The notes under the pieces are model-generated. The model searched no databases, was not told the origin of the DNA, and saw only the letters and a program-made list of their open reading frames with translations. Positions 1 to 6,709 of a stretch of DNA of 20,648 nt are shown here, piece after piece. The translations under genes were made by a program, and so were the position numbers. The stretch comes from Leptospiraceae bacterium (GTDB lineage Bacteria; Spirochaetota; Leptospiria; Leptospirales; Leptospiraceae): NCBI GenBank assembly GCA_027485405.1, contig JAIXRB010000052.1:1-20648 (forward strand), written 5' to 3'. Position 1 is the first letter of the stretch, and each line of letters opens with the position of its first letter.

Positions 1-421
1 CACTTGCAAAGCCTGTTTGCTTTTTCATAGAGATGAACTGGACTAATGAGCCACCTGAGTACCTTTCTTTCACGATCAATGAGCCATCTACAAAAGTTCC
101 GTTTATTGGTTTCTTTGCCGCTGCATCGATCGAGTTCTTTGCCACAGTGTTTACTCTCATCAAAATGGAATCGCCATGAGCCCGATCTGAAATGCCTGAA
201 TTAAATATCGTGGAAGGCGTATTTGGAAAAATAGAAAGCGATGTCAGTTCGACTGATTCTTTGTAGAGCGCCGAGTCGGTTAACTCTTGCGCTGTGGTAT
301 TAGAATTTGTAGACAGTGCGATCAAACTCAATAGCTCCGAATTTTTCGAATCTTTCTTTTCGCCTGGATCAACAAAATTGCAACATCCAAACACCATAAT
401 AAATAAAATTGCAATTCTCAA
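1..421 (-). CDS. Putative lipoprotein, cytochrome-P460-like (partial)
   Basis: The gene runs off the left edge, so only the first ~140 residues are visible. A clear Shine-Dalgarno GGAGG (430-434) sits 8 nt before a TTG start at 421; an in-frame ATG at 397 has no ribosome site and would remove most of the signal peptide. The N-terminus is a very short hydrophobic signal ending in VFGC (Cys13), followed by a charged linker and a Leu/Ser stretch, the usual form of a Leptospira lipoprotein. Further in, the pattern HGDSILMRV...GTFVDGSLIVKE resembles the N-terminal half of cytochrome P460-type domains, where an FPDGS-VKE segment is typical; the haem-binding CxxCH would lie outside the window, so this is only a hint. 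The gene lies 34 nt downstream of the uracil-DNA-glycosylase-like gene and is probably co-transcribed with it. Confidence 0.6.
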   Translation of the reverse strand, partial: MRIAILFIMVFGCCNFVDPGEKKDSKNSELLSLIALSTNSNTTAQELTDSALYKESVELTSLSIFPNTPSTIFNSGISDRAHGDSILMRVNTVAKNSIDAAAKKPINGTFVDGSLIVKERYSGGSLVQFISMKKQTGFAS

Positions 422-455
422 GTTAAGTTCCTCCGAATTTTTTTAAAAACACTTG

Positions 456-1028
456 TTAAGCTAACAATTCACCAACTATCCTTTTAAGTTCAGGCAATAC
501 GCTTGTTGCAAACCATTCGTTCTTTGTCTGCCAGATATTGTTTCGTGGCGAGGGATGTGGCAACACAAAATATGCTGGTAGGTAGTCTTTGTAGTTTGCC
601 ACTGTTTCGGTTAGGCTTTGTTTTGCTTTCTTACCTACGTAGTGAGCTTGTGCATATTGTCCTATCAAGATTGTAAGCTTTACCTGCTTCATGCTCTTTA
701 GCAGCTGACCATGCCATAACGGAGCACATTCAGGGCGAGGAGCTAAGTCGCCACTCTTGCCAGTTCCTGGAAAACTAAAGCCCATGGGCATCAGCGCTAT
801 TTCGTTTTTGTTGTAAAAAGTGCCTTTCTCGATGCCCAGCCACTTGCGCAGGTTTTCACCGCTTTTATCGGTCCAAGGCACACTACTTTCGTGTACGATT
901 TTGCCAGGGGCTTGGCCGACGATCGTGATTTTGGAACTATTACTTGCCTGAATTATAGGATTTGCACCAAACGGTAGGTTGGTTTCGCAAACCCGGCAAT
1001 TTCGAATTTCAGCAAGTAATTTTTTCAA
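456..1028 (-). CDS. Uracil-DNA glycosylase superfamily protein
   Basis: The 190-residue product has the marks of the UDG superfamily (COG1573-like). There is an N-terminal CxxC (Cys11, Cys14), motif 1 GQAPG (38-42) followed by HESSVPWTDKSGENLRKWLG, a PRPECAP segment (97-103), a GQYAQ motif, and motif 2 HPSPRN (158-163). It probably removes uracil or related lesions from DNA in the cytoplasm; for this subgroup the substrate is not established from sequence. The frame is open to an ATG at 1106, but the first 26 codons of that form lie in another frame over the tail of the upstream AhpD-like gene and lack a ribosome site. The TTG at 1028, preceded by AAGGG, begins exactly at the conserved LKKLLAEIRNC start. 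It follows the AhpD-like gene by 25 nt, suggesting an operon. The family call is firm and the start is probable. Confidence 0.85.
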   Translation of the reverse strand: MKKLLAEIRNCRVCETNLPFGANPIIQASNSSKITIVGQAPGKIVHESSVPWTDKSGENLRKWLGIEKGTFYNKNEIALMPMGFSFPGTGKSGDLAPRPECAPLWHGQLLKSMKQVKLTILIGQYAQAHYVGKKAKQSLTETVANYKDYLPAYFVLPHPSPRNNIWQTKNEWFATSVLPELKRIVGELLA

Positions 1029-1053
1029 GACGCCCTTAGGTACAATCTGAAAA

Positions 1054-1591
1054 TTATTTAAGTTCAGGTGCCAATTCAAAATCGATAGGTATCTGAGTGA
1101 TGCCATGAAGATAATTTGATATTATTTTGTCTCCAATGACGACTAACATATCTACCATATTTTCTTCAGTATAGCCGGCTGAAAAAAAAAGCTTCTATTA
1201 AATTCGCATCGGGCCTTCCGTGAGTTTCAACGACGGATTTGACGAGGCGAGATAAAGCCTGTATTTTCAGATCAAAATTGTCAGTGGATTTGCGAATGTC
1301 CATAATTTGACCATCAGTAAATCCCTTCATCTTGCCAATGGTTGTATGTGCGCTTAGACAATATTTACAATTGTTAAATTGGCTTACAACGAGGTTAATG
1401 ACCTCTCTCTCCTTTCCGGTCAAGGAGCTCTTTGCGTTCTGAAGGGTAAGATAGGATTGTAACGCGTTGGAAGACTTTCCGATGGTGGCATAAAGATTGG
1501 GAACAAATCCCAAACCTGCTTTTAAATTGTCGAATAACTTTTGATTTGTGGATGATACTTCTTCTCTAGTTGGAACAGAAAACGATTTCAT
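1054..1591 (-). pseudogene. AhpD-like carboxymuconolactone decarboxylase, frameshifted
   Basis: The N-terminal 136 or so residues match AhpD-like carboxymuconolactone decarboxylases: PTREEVSSTNQ..FDNLKAGLGFVPNLYATI, then the redox motif C75-K-Y-C78-L-S-A-H82. Such proteins reduce peroxides or act in thiol-based antioxidant chemistry. The start at ATG 1591 has AAGGAG 8 nt upstream. The frame as read stops early at 1166 (ending FFFSRLY) because a run of nine A (1182-1190; nine T in the coding sense) is one base too long. With eight, the protein continues AGYTEENMVDMLVVIGDKII...PIDFELAPELK and ends at TAA 1054-1056, giving about 178 residues, the normal family length. The downstream sequence is intact, so the change is recent, phase-variable, bypassed by slippage, or a sequencing error. 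A palindrome at 1614-1628 may be its operator. Confidence 0.85.
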
Positions 1592-2020
1592 CTAGAATTC
1601 TCCTTCATAAAATAATTCTATCAGAATTGAGAAGTAAAGGAATGTCAGGAAGGCTTTTATTTAGGTCAATTTTTCCAGATCGATATTTAGATTTTTTCCT
1701 TCTGTAGAATCCCTAAACTAGGCAAAAAGAGAAAAATTCTGGTCATTTCAATTTATAGGGAGCTACAAAGTAATAATCATGGCGACTATCTATAAGATGA
1801 AATCCAAAATAGCATGACAAAAAATAACGACTAAAAGGTGCAGATGAGCATTCATATTTGACTACAGGTTCCTATTTCTACAGGTACTATCGTATTTTCT
1901 TTAATAATTTGCTCCGCGGATCTCTCATATTTTAGTTCACAATTTTTTGGGTGAAAACCGCGTCGTATACTCTTTCAAATTAGACTTTTCCTTTTTTGGA
2001 TTTTCTGAAACTTACATTGT
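1592..2020. other. Gene-free stretch
   Basis: This 429-bp AT-rich region lies between two divergent genes. Apart from the palindrome at 1614-1628 and a short direct repeat CTACAGGT (1863 and 1879 area), no open frame with a ribosome site and no convincing gene remnant was found. It probably holds the promoters of the AhpD-like gene (minus) and the glycosyltransferase (plus), but no strong -35/-10 pair was identified for the latter. Confidence 0.5.
1614..1628. promoter_or_regulatory. 15-bp palindrome upstream of AhpD-like gene
   Basis: AATTCT-ATC-AGAATT is a perfect 6-3-6 inverted repeat, 22 bp upstream of the start codon of the AhpD-like gene and just upstream of its ribosome site. Its geometry matches a dimeric repressor operator. 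The half-site differs from the TGCAAC half-site used elsewhere in the window, so if real it binds another regulator; a redox-sensing one would fit the neighbouring gene, but that is inference. Confidence 0.4.
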
Positions 2021-2716
2021 GTGGCTAATGTTTCTGTGATTATTCCAATTGGACCCACGGAGGATACTTGGGAAGTCCTACTACAACAGTTGCTAGATTT
2101 TACAGATTGCCTTGAAATATTGCTCATAACCTCTTTACCCGAGCAAGGAGCCAAGATTTTAGAGAAATCAAAGTTAATCCCCAAAGTAAAGGTCTTACTA
2201 ATTCCGGGTGGGCGAGGAGTGCTCATGAATTTTGGGGCAAAATTTGCTAAGGCGAGTTATTTGTGGTTTCTGCATGCGGATAGTGTATTGCCAGGAAATT
2301 ATACAACTTCAATTTCAAAGGCTATTCGTAATAGTAGGGAGGCAATTTACTATTTTGATTTAACATTTAGCACGAAAGGTTTCACTTGGATGAAGTTAAA
2401 TGAAATGGGAACCTATGTTCGTTCTCATATTTTAAAATTGCCGTTTGGAGACCAAGGGTTTCTGATGAGCAAGGCTATATTTTTTAGATTGGGAATGTAC
2501 AAGGAAAATTTGAAATATGGCGAGGATCATCTGTTTGTTTGGCAGGCTCATTTGCAAAAAGTTCCTGTACTATGCATTGGAGAAACAATTATCACAAGCC
2601 CCAGAAAATATACTAAATATGGTTGGTTTAGGGTGACTGCCTTGCATCTAATGCTTACATTTACTCAAGCTTTTCCAGAATTTTTGAAATTACTCTTCCG
2701 GAAAACCAAAAAATAA
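2021..2716 (+). CDS. Family 2 glycosyltransferase, TIGR04283-like
   Basis: The 231-residue product is a GT-A fold glycosyltransferase. It begins with the beta-strand/nucleotide-binding segment VSVIIPIGPTEDTW. It has the GGRGVLMNFGAKFAK block (63-77) and the acidic metal/nucleotide motif LHADSVLP (84-91) in place of a classical DxD. It also has the acceptor-side LPFGDQGFLMSK block near residue 146 and a C-terminal hydrophobic/basic helix that may touch the membrane. The combination GRGxxMNxGA...FLHADxxLP is characteristic of the TIGR04283 group, which has been linked to arsenosugar-type biosynthesis; here none of the usual partner genes is adjacent, so the acceptor is unknown. The start is GTG 2021, without a clear ribosome site. 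Its 3' end overlaps the truncated VapC frame on the other strand. Confidence 0.8.
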   Translation: MANVSVIIPIGPTEDTWEVLLQQLLDFTDCLEILLITSLPEQGAKILEKSKLIPKVKVLLIPGGRGVLMNFGAKFAKASYLWFLHADSVLPGNYTTSISKAIRNSREAIYYFDLTFSTKGFTWMKLNEMGTYVRSHILKLPFGDQGFLMSKAIFFRLGMYKENLKYGEDHLFVWQAHLQKVPVLCIGETIITSPRKYTKYGWFRVTALHLMLTFTQAFPEFLKLLFRKTKK

Positions 2717-2719
2717 GAT

Positions 2720-2877
2720 TTGGATCCATGCGAGAACAACCGTTTATAGGAAATTGCTCTTCCTGTTTCAGATCTCTTGCAAACGATAAGCTTGAATTTT
2801 ATATTGTTAAACGCTAGGTGGAAGGGAGCATTTTTTCTATGGGCATGAACTAAGACATTTGTATCAACTGCAATCAT
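2720..2877 (-). pseudogene. vapC: VapC-type PIN toxin, truncated remnant
   Basis: The frame begins MIAVDTNVLVHAHRKNAPFH, the standard start of a PIN-domain ribonuclease. It includes the first catalytic Asp (residue 4, in the AVDTN motif). After about 28 residues the family pattern is lost. The second and third acidic blocks (around residues 40 and 90-110 of a normal ~130-residue VapC) are absent, and the frame runs into the 3' end of the convergent glycosyltransferase gene, where it closes at 2665. ATG overlaps the antitoxin stop as ATGA, the usual toxin-antitoxin coupling. The most likely reading is a toxin destroyed by deletion or frameshift. The end coordinate is approximate. Confidence 0.65.
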
Positions 2878-3113
2878 CTCTCACCATAAATAAGCGAACG
2901 CATCTCATTCCAATTCCCAAGTTCAATGCCAGGGTGAACACCGGATTTTCCATAAGACAAGTCAGGTAACCTATACATTTCCTCATTATTTTTAAAGTCT
3001 AGATAGCTACGCAAAGAGTGTTCCAAAACTTCTCGAATTGTAATTTTGGCCTCACTTGCATATTTTTTCGTTTGCAGGAAAAGTTCATCCGATATTTCAA
3101 CAGTGGTTTTCAT
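2874..3113 (-). CDS. vapB: VapB-type ribbon-helix-helix antitoxin
   Basis: This small protein of 79 residues starts MKTTVEISDELFLQTKKYASE, a ribbon-helix-helix DNA-binding domain of the VapB (DUF2191-like) type. The C-terminal tail DLSYGKSGVHPGIELGNWNEMRSLIYGER is the conserved segment that wraps the VapC active site. It would bind and neutralise VapC and repress its own operon. The start is taken at ATG 3113 because a strong promoter (TTGACC 3143-3148, 17-bp spacer, TAGTAT 3120-3125) ends only 6 bp before it and no ribosome site exists; a TTG at 3119 is the alternative. The gene looks intact although its partner toxin is truncated, so it may persist as an orphan repressor or act on another VapC. 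Confidence 0.8.
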   Translation of the reverse strand: MKTTVEISDELFLQTKKYASEAKITIREVLEHSLRSYLDFKNNEEMYRLPDLSYGKSGVHPGIELGNWNEMRSLIYGER

Positions 3114-3119
3114 ATCCAA

Positions 3120-3148
3120 ATACTACCAGAACCGTAAATATGGGTCAA
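3120..3148 (-). promoter_or_regulatory. VapB promoter, predicted leaderless
   Basis: On the minus strand the elements TTGACC (3148-3143), a 17-bp spacer and TAGTAT (3125-3120) form a good sigma-70-type promoter. The -10 hexamer ends 6 nt before ATG 3113, so transcription should begin at or next to the start codon, which explains the missing Shine-Dalgarno. Confidence 0.55.
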
Positions 3149-3406
3149 GCATGATTTTACAGAAAAACCTAAGGTTATAAGCTAATCCATTCTTTTTCAA
3201 CGCTCCTTGAAAGAAAAAAGTTAAAGATAAAATCCAGCAACTAACTTTATTTTAAGAGACCTTCAATTTTATTTTTTCTCCTTAAAAGTCAGTAACCAAA
3301 CAGTCTCACGCGGATCAAGGAAAACAAATGGAAGCAGTAGCAAAAGACGATTCTGGGTATCATCAGAATGTCTTGACAGTCTAGAATAAATCAATGATAT
3401 GAAGCA
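3149..3406. other. Intergenic stretch with a tiny ORF
   Basis: This is AT-rich sequence between the antitoxin promoter and the small orphan ORF. The only item of note is an 18-codon frame at 3328-3384 (ATG preceded by AAGG at 3317-3320, 7-nt spacing; product begins MEAVAKDDSGYHQ). It could be a leader peptide or the broken N-terminus of a gene continued by the following ORF. No family is recognisable. Confidence 0.3.
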
Positions 3407-3640
3407 ATGGGTTTAGCAACAAAAAAGAAATCAGAAGAAGTCTTCACAAAAAAAGAAGCAGAACTAGAGATTCAGAAACTTATCCAAGAGAGATTGGGAC
3501 TGCTTCCAATCGAAATAAATGAATTTGGAGTATACTACGATGACAAAGAAACTATAGCAATGATTAGGGAATTAAAGCAGAAAGGAATCAGGCCTGCTGT
3601 TAACGACTCTTTGTTTGTTGAGTCTATTTCTCGATTCTGA
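3407..3640 (+). CDS. Small hypothetical protein
   Basis: The 77-residue product is not recognised. It starts with a Lys/Glu-rich helix (residues 5-32), followed by a segment with aromatic and acidic residues (FGVYYDDKETIAMIRELKQKGIRP) likely to form beta-helix elements, and ends VESISRF. There is no signal peptide or membrane segment. The ATG at 3407 is the only possible start, since an in-frame stop lies 12 nt upstream, and the ribosome site is weak (GAAG, 2-nt spacing). Its position next to toxin-antitoxin remnants suggests mobile or accessory origin. It could be part of a decayed operon with the 18-codon frame upstream, or a real small gene; coding character (few rare codons, charged helix) is moderate. 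Confidence 0.45.
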   Translation: MGLATKKKSEEVFTKKEAELEIQKLIQERLGLLPIEINEFGVYYDDKETIAMIRELKQKGIRPAVNDSLFVESISRF

Positions 3641-3770
3641 ATTACATCTCGACCGCCTAGAAAATTATTCTTCCTTTTTTCCGAGAACAGGTTCCCATCT
3701 TTGCAACAGATCGCAATTCATAATATGAGGGTGTTCTAATAGCTGTTATAGCTTTTCCAAGCCTTCTTAT

Positions 3771-4692
3771 CTAATCGCTACTTGTCATCACTCTGTTTGT
3801 TCCATTGGCAGATACTGCAACAAAGAGATTATTGCCGAAAGTCACGAATTCCCATTGATTTGCTTCCGCGGCACTTCTAGCTGTCCAAGTGATTCCATCG
3901 GAGCTTGTCATCACTAGGTTCGCTCCCGTCGTCACTTGGTTCGCTGACCCTGTCCTACCACTACTGGCTACTGCCACAAAGAGATTATTGCCGAAAGTCA
4001 CTGAATTCCACTCAGTTGCCGCCGCGGCAGTTCTTGCTGTCCATGTGATTCCATCTGAGCTTGTCATCACTCGGTTCGTTCCATCATTTGCTACTGCGAC
4101 AAAGAGATTATTGCCAAATGTCACGAATTCCCATTGATTTGCTTCCGCGGCACTTCTAGCTGTCCAAGTGATTCCATCCGGGCTTGTCATCACTCGGTTC
4201 GTTCCACCCGTTGCTACTGCCACAAAGAGATTATTGCCGAAAGTTACGGATTGCCATGTATTTCCTTCCGTGGCATTTCTCGCTGTCCAAGTAATTCCAT
4301 CGGGGCTCGTCATTACTAGGTTCGCTCCCGTCATCACTCGACCGCCACTATCAGATGCTACTGCCACAAAGAGATTATTGGCGAAAGTCACTGATTGCCA
4401 CTCATTTGCCGCCGCGGCACTTCTCGGTGTCCAAGTGATTCCATCGGAGCTTGTCATCACTCGGTTCGTTCCACCCGTTGCTACAGCCACAAAGAGATTG
4501 TTGCCGAAAGTTACGGAACTCCAAGAATTTGCTTCCGCGGCAATTCTCGCTGTCCAAGTGATTCCATCCGGGCTTGTCATCACTTGGTTAGTTCCACTAC
4601 CACCAGCACGTCCTACTGCCACAAAGAGATTATTGCCGAAAGTCACGGAACACCACTCATTTACTACCGCGGCAGTTCTCGCTGTCCATGTG
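3771..4692 (-). repeat. Seven tandem ~123-bp coding repeats
   Basis: The landmark CAAAGAGATT (plus strand) recurs at 3821, 3977, 4100, 4223, 4367, 4490 and 4622. Three spacings are exactly 123 bp and the others are 132, 144 and 156 bp, all multiples of three. Longer units carry an extra (T)GANLVMTS segment. Near-identity between units (for example around 3821 and 4100) makes unequal recombination likely, so copy number should vary between strains. Confidence 0.9.
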
Positions 4693-5639
4693 ACTGCAGT
4701 TGCTGTCGTTGTGGTTGTGGTTGTGGTTGTGGTTGCGGTTGTTGTTGTAGCCACTGAAGTTCCTGAGGCTACTGAGGTTACGACTCCTGCCCTTGTGACC
4801 AACCTCAAAACATTGTTCCCTGTGTCCGCTACAGCGATACTTCCATTTGGTGCTATGGCAACTCCCCTTGGACTGTTAAAGGAAGCAGTTGTCCCGGTAC
4901 CATTTGCACTACCTGTTGAGCCTGAACCAGCAAACGTGGTAACAATACCTGCACTTGTAACTTGGCGGATCTGATTGTTACCAGTATCGGCAACAAAGAC
5001 GACTCCCGAGGAATTAACGGCAATTCCAGAAGGACTATTAAAAGAGGCGGCAGTCCCTGTCCCATTCGAAGTCCCTGATGAGCCTGACCCAGCTAACGTG
5101 GTAACTACACCTGCACTTGTAACTTGGCGGATCTGATTGTTACCAGTATCAGCTACAAAGAGATTCCCTGAGCTATCTATAGCCAAAGCAGTGGGGTTGT
5201 TAAAGGAAGCATTTGTTCCTGTGCCATTATTACTTCCGGCAGTCCCTGTTCCGGCAAAGGTTGTGACCACTCCCGTCGATGTGATCTGTAGGATTCTATG
5301 GTTTCCTGCATCCGCTACGAAAACTGCTATATCGCTCGAACGAACCGCCACGCCATTCGGGCGAGCCGAGTTGGCCGAAGCTGATCCATTCAAGATACCT
5401 AGTTCGCCCCCAGAGGTGAAGGTTCGAATCCGGTTCGAGTTCGGTTCAGAAAAAATAATTCTACCATTGGAATCCACTGCCAAGCCTGTCGGACTCTCTA
5501 AATTCGATAATGTTGCGTTAGAAGAACCCTGGAGTGCCAGAAGTGCAAAGAGAAAAAAAGGATCGTCGTCGTCCTTCTTGCAACCAGAGGCTAAAAAAAG
5601 CGATAAAATTAGAAAAGACTTTAAAAGATTCTGCAACAT
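3771..5639 (-). CDS. Repeat-rich NHL/beta-propeller lipoprotein
   Basis: The 622-residue product starts with a lipoprotein signal ending LASGC (Cys20) and the acidic linker KKDDDD typical of Leptospira lipoproteins. Residues ~45-285 contain five NHL-type blades; the middle ones share DTGNNQIRQVTSAGxVTT. A Thr/Ala-only linker (~290-315) follows. The C-terminal half has seven repeats of about 41 residues with the pattern ITWTAR.AA.AN.W.SVTFGNNLFVAVA..GTNRVMTSSDG, resembling the W-GNGLFVA-TSxDGxTWT blades of bacterial propeller proteins. It is probably a surface or periplasmic binding scaffold; the ligand is unknown. The protein stops inside a repeat (VMTSSD), just where the next unit would begin, hinting at loss of terminal repeats by recombination. 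No Shine-Dalgarno is present; a 14-bp palindrome lies 5 bp upstream of the ATG. Confidence 0.85.
   Translation of the reverse strand: MLQNLLKSFLILSLFLASGCKKDDDDPFFLFALLALQGSSNATLSNLESPTGLAVDSNGRIIFSEPNSNRIRTFTSGGELGILNGSASANSARPNGVAVRSSDIAVFVADAGNHRILQITSTGVVTTFAGTGTAGSNNGTGTNASFNNPTALAIDSSGNLFVADTGNNQIRQVTSAGVVTTLAGSGSSGTSNGTGTAASFNSPSGIAVNSSGVVFVADTGNNQIRQVTSAGIVTTFAGSGSTGSANGTGTTASFNSPRGVAIAPNGSIAVADTGNNVLRLVTRAGVVTSVASGTSVATTTTATTTTTTTTTTATAVTWTARTAAVVNEWCSVTFGNNLFVAVGRAGGSGTNQVMTSPDGITWTARIAAEANSWSSVTFGNNLFVAVATGGTNRVMTSSDGITWTPRSAAAANEWQSVTFANNLFVAVASDSGGRVMTGANLVMTSPDGITWTARNATEGNTWQSVTFGNNLFVAVATGGTNRVMTSPDGITWTARSAAEANQWEFVTFGNNLFVAVANDGTNRVMTSSDGITWTARTAAAATEWNSVTFGNNLFVAVASSGRTGSANQVTTGANLVMTSSDGITWTARSAAEANQWEFVTFGNNLFVAVSANGTNRVMTSSD
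4708..4749 (-). repeat. Hexanucleotide microsatellite encoding a Thr linker
   Basis: Plus-strand GTTGTG units are repeated about four times, followed by degenerate copies (GTTGCG, GTTGTT). On the coding strand these are ACC/ACA codons, giving the poly-Thr linker between the NHL half and the 41-residue repeats. Because the unit is six bases, slippage changes linker length without shifting the frame. Confidence 0.8.
4951..5162 (-). repeat. Direct repeat between NHL blades
   Basis: The plus-strand segment GCACTTGTAACTTGGCGGAT and its continuation are repeated at 4951 and 5113 (162 bp apart) with at least 37 identical bases, encoding DTGNNQIRQVTSAG in adjacent NHL blades. It is a recent blade duplication. 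Confidence 0.75.
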
Positions 5640-5644
5640 ATAAA

Positions 5645-5658
5645 CGAATTAAAATTCG
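5645..5658. promoter_or_regulatory. 14-bp palindrome at the NHL lipoprotein start
   Basis: CGAATT-AA-AATTCG is a perfect 6-2-6 inverted repeat lying 5 bp upstream of the ATG at 5639, where a ribosome site would be expected. It may be an operator, or an mRNA hairpin affecting initiation. AT-rich composition makes chance occurrence possible. Confidence 0.3.
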
Positions 5659-5832
5659 CAGAAACTTCTATTGGCTATCTAAAAAAACTCATAAAAGCGA
5701 AATTTTAAAATTTTTTTACCGAAAACAGGTCTCGGATCTTGATCAGGAATCCCAATCATCACGAAACAGAATCCATGATATGAGTTCCTTATTTTTTGCG
5801 CCTATGCATCTGTTAGCTACCTCCACCTACAC

Positions 5833-6708
5833 CTAAACCTCTCGTCTAGTCGCAAATACCACCATCATATCTCCCTGATTAGTTGCTTTCACGAACCAAT
5901 CAAAGACTTTTTTAGCAATTTTGAATACAAAACTAGCGCCCTTGCGATTGGTCATGCCACTGCCATAGGTAAACGACTTTTGAACTTGGTAGCCTAAAGA
6001 TTGCAAGAGATCCAAAATCCCAGGTAACGAGTAGTAGTAGAGGTGCTCAGGCACATTTAGGTAGCGCCAATTTTCTTTTTTGATTCGCGCAAGGATTCCG
6101 TATCGGCAGGTGGATAGAATCAATGCCCCACCAGGCTTTAGGTGTTTCTGGATTTTTTCGAGGGTTTCTTTGGGCTGGTGGAGATGTTCAATGGTTGCCC
6201 AGAGTGTGATCAAATCAAAAGACTGCGACGATTTCTTATCCCATTCCAAGAAAGGTTCGGAATACACAGTCAAACCCAATGATTCTCTAGCGAATCGGGA
6301 AGGTTCCTCTGCGATCTCGATTCCAAAGGCTTGGTAGCCTCTTTCTTTCATGTAATTAACAAAATAGCCTGCCGCACAACCAATGTCTAACGATCGTTTT
6401 TGAGTTGATTGGAACTTGGCTTCCCATTCGTTAAATCCAGCGTCTTGCAAATTGAGCTGAAACACTCGGGAAATTTCTTTTTTCATAGAATCCGAGTAAT
6501 AGTTGTCATAGCCTCGGTCCGTTCTTTGAGTAAAATAAGAATTGGAATAGTATTTAAAAACCTCTTCTTCCGATGGCTGGGGATTGACTTGGACAAGCCC
6601 GCAAGAATTGCACTTTACAATGGAAAAAACTTCACCAAGCGGACTCGCTTTGGAAAGAACTTTGGTGAAGGAATCACTCCCACAGGTATTGCAAAGGACA
6701 GACTGCAT
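5833..6708 (-). CDS. SAM-dependent methyltransferase with zinc ribbon
   Basis: The 291-residue product has an N-terminal zinc-ribbon-like pair CNTC (6-9) and CNSC (33-36), followed by the LVQVNPQPSEEEVFKYY segment common in class I methyltransferases that act on sugars or polyketide-like substrates. The SAM site is LDIGCAAGYF (107-116). Later blocks FDLITLWATIEHL, LKPGGALILSTC and NVPEHLYYYS fit the family. The frame is open to a TTG at 6747, but that start lies inside the permease gene; ATG 6708 is 1 nt after the permease stop (TAA-A-ATG) and puts the zinc ribbon at the N-terminus. Coupling to the metal transporter genes is clear from spacing, but its substrate and its role in metal uptake are unknown. 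The Cys4 site could make it zinc-dependent. Confidence 0.8.
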   Translation of the reverse strand: MQSVLCNTCGSDSFTKVLSKASPLGEVFSIVKCNSCGLVQVNPQPSEEEVFKYYSNSYFTQRTDRGYDNYYSDSMKKEISRVFQLNLQDAGFNEWEAKFQSTQKRSLDIGCAAGYFVNYMKERGYQAFGIEIAEEPSRFARESLGLTVYSEPFLEWDKKSSQSFDLITLWATIEHLHQPKETLEKIQKHLKPGGALILSTCRYGILARIKKENWRYLNVPEHLYYYSLPGILDLLQSLGYQVQKSFTYGSGMTNRKGASFVFKIAKKVFDWFVKATNQGDMMVVFATRREV

Positions 6709-6709
6709 T

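Noticed and set aside
3771..4692. Regular repeats resembling a CRISPR array
   Set aside because: Units are 123-156 bp, fully coding and contain no unique spacers between short repeats.
3889..5065. Several long open frames on the opposite strand and other frames over the repeat lipoprotein
   Set aside because: They arise because every coding repeat is a multiple of three, which keeps antisense frames open; they lack ribosome sites and their products are low-complexity mirrors.
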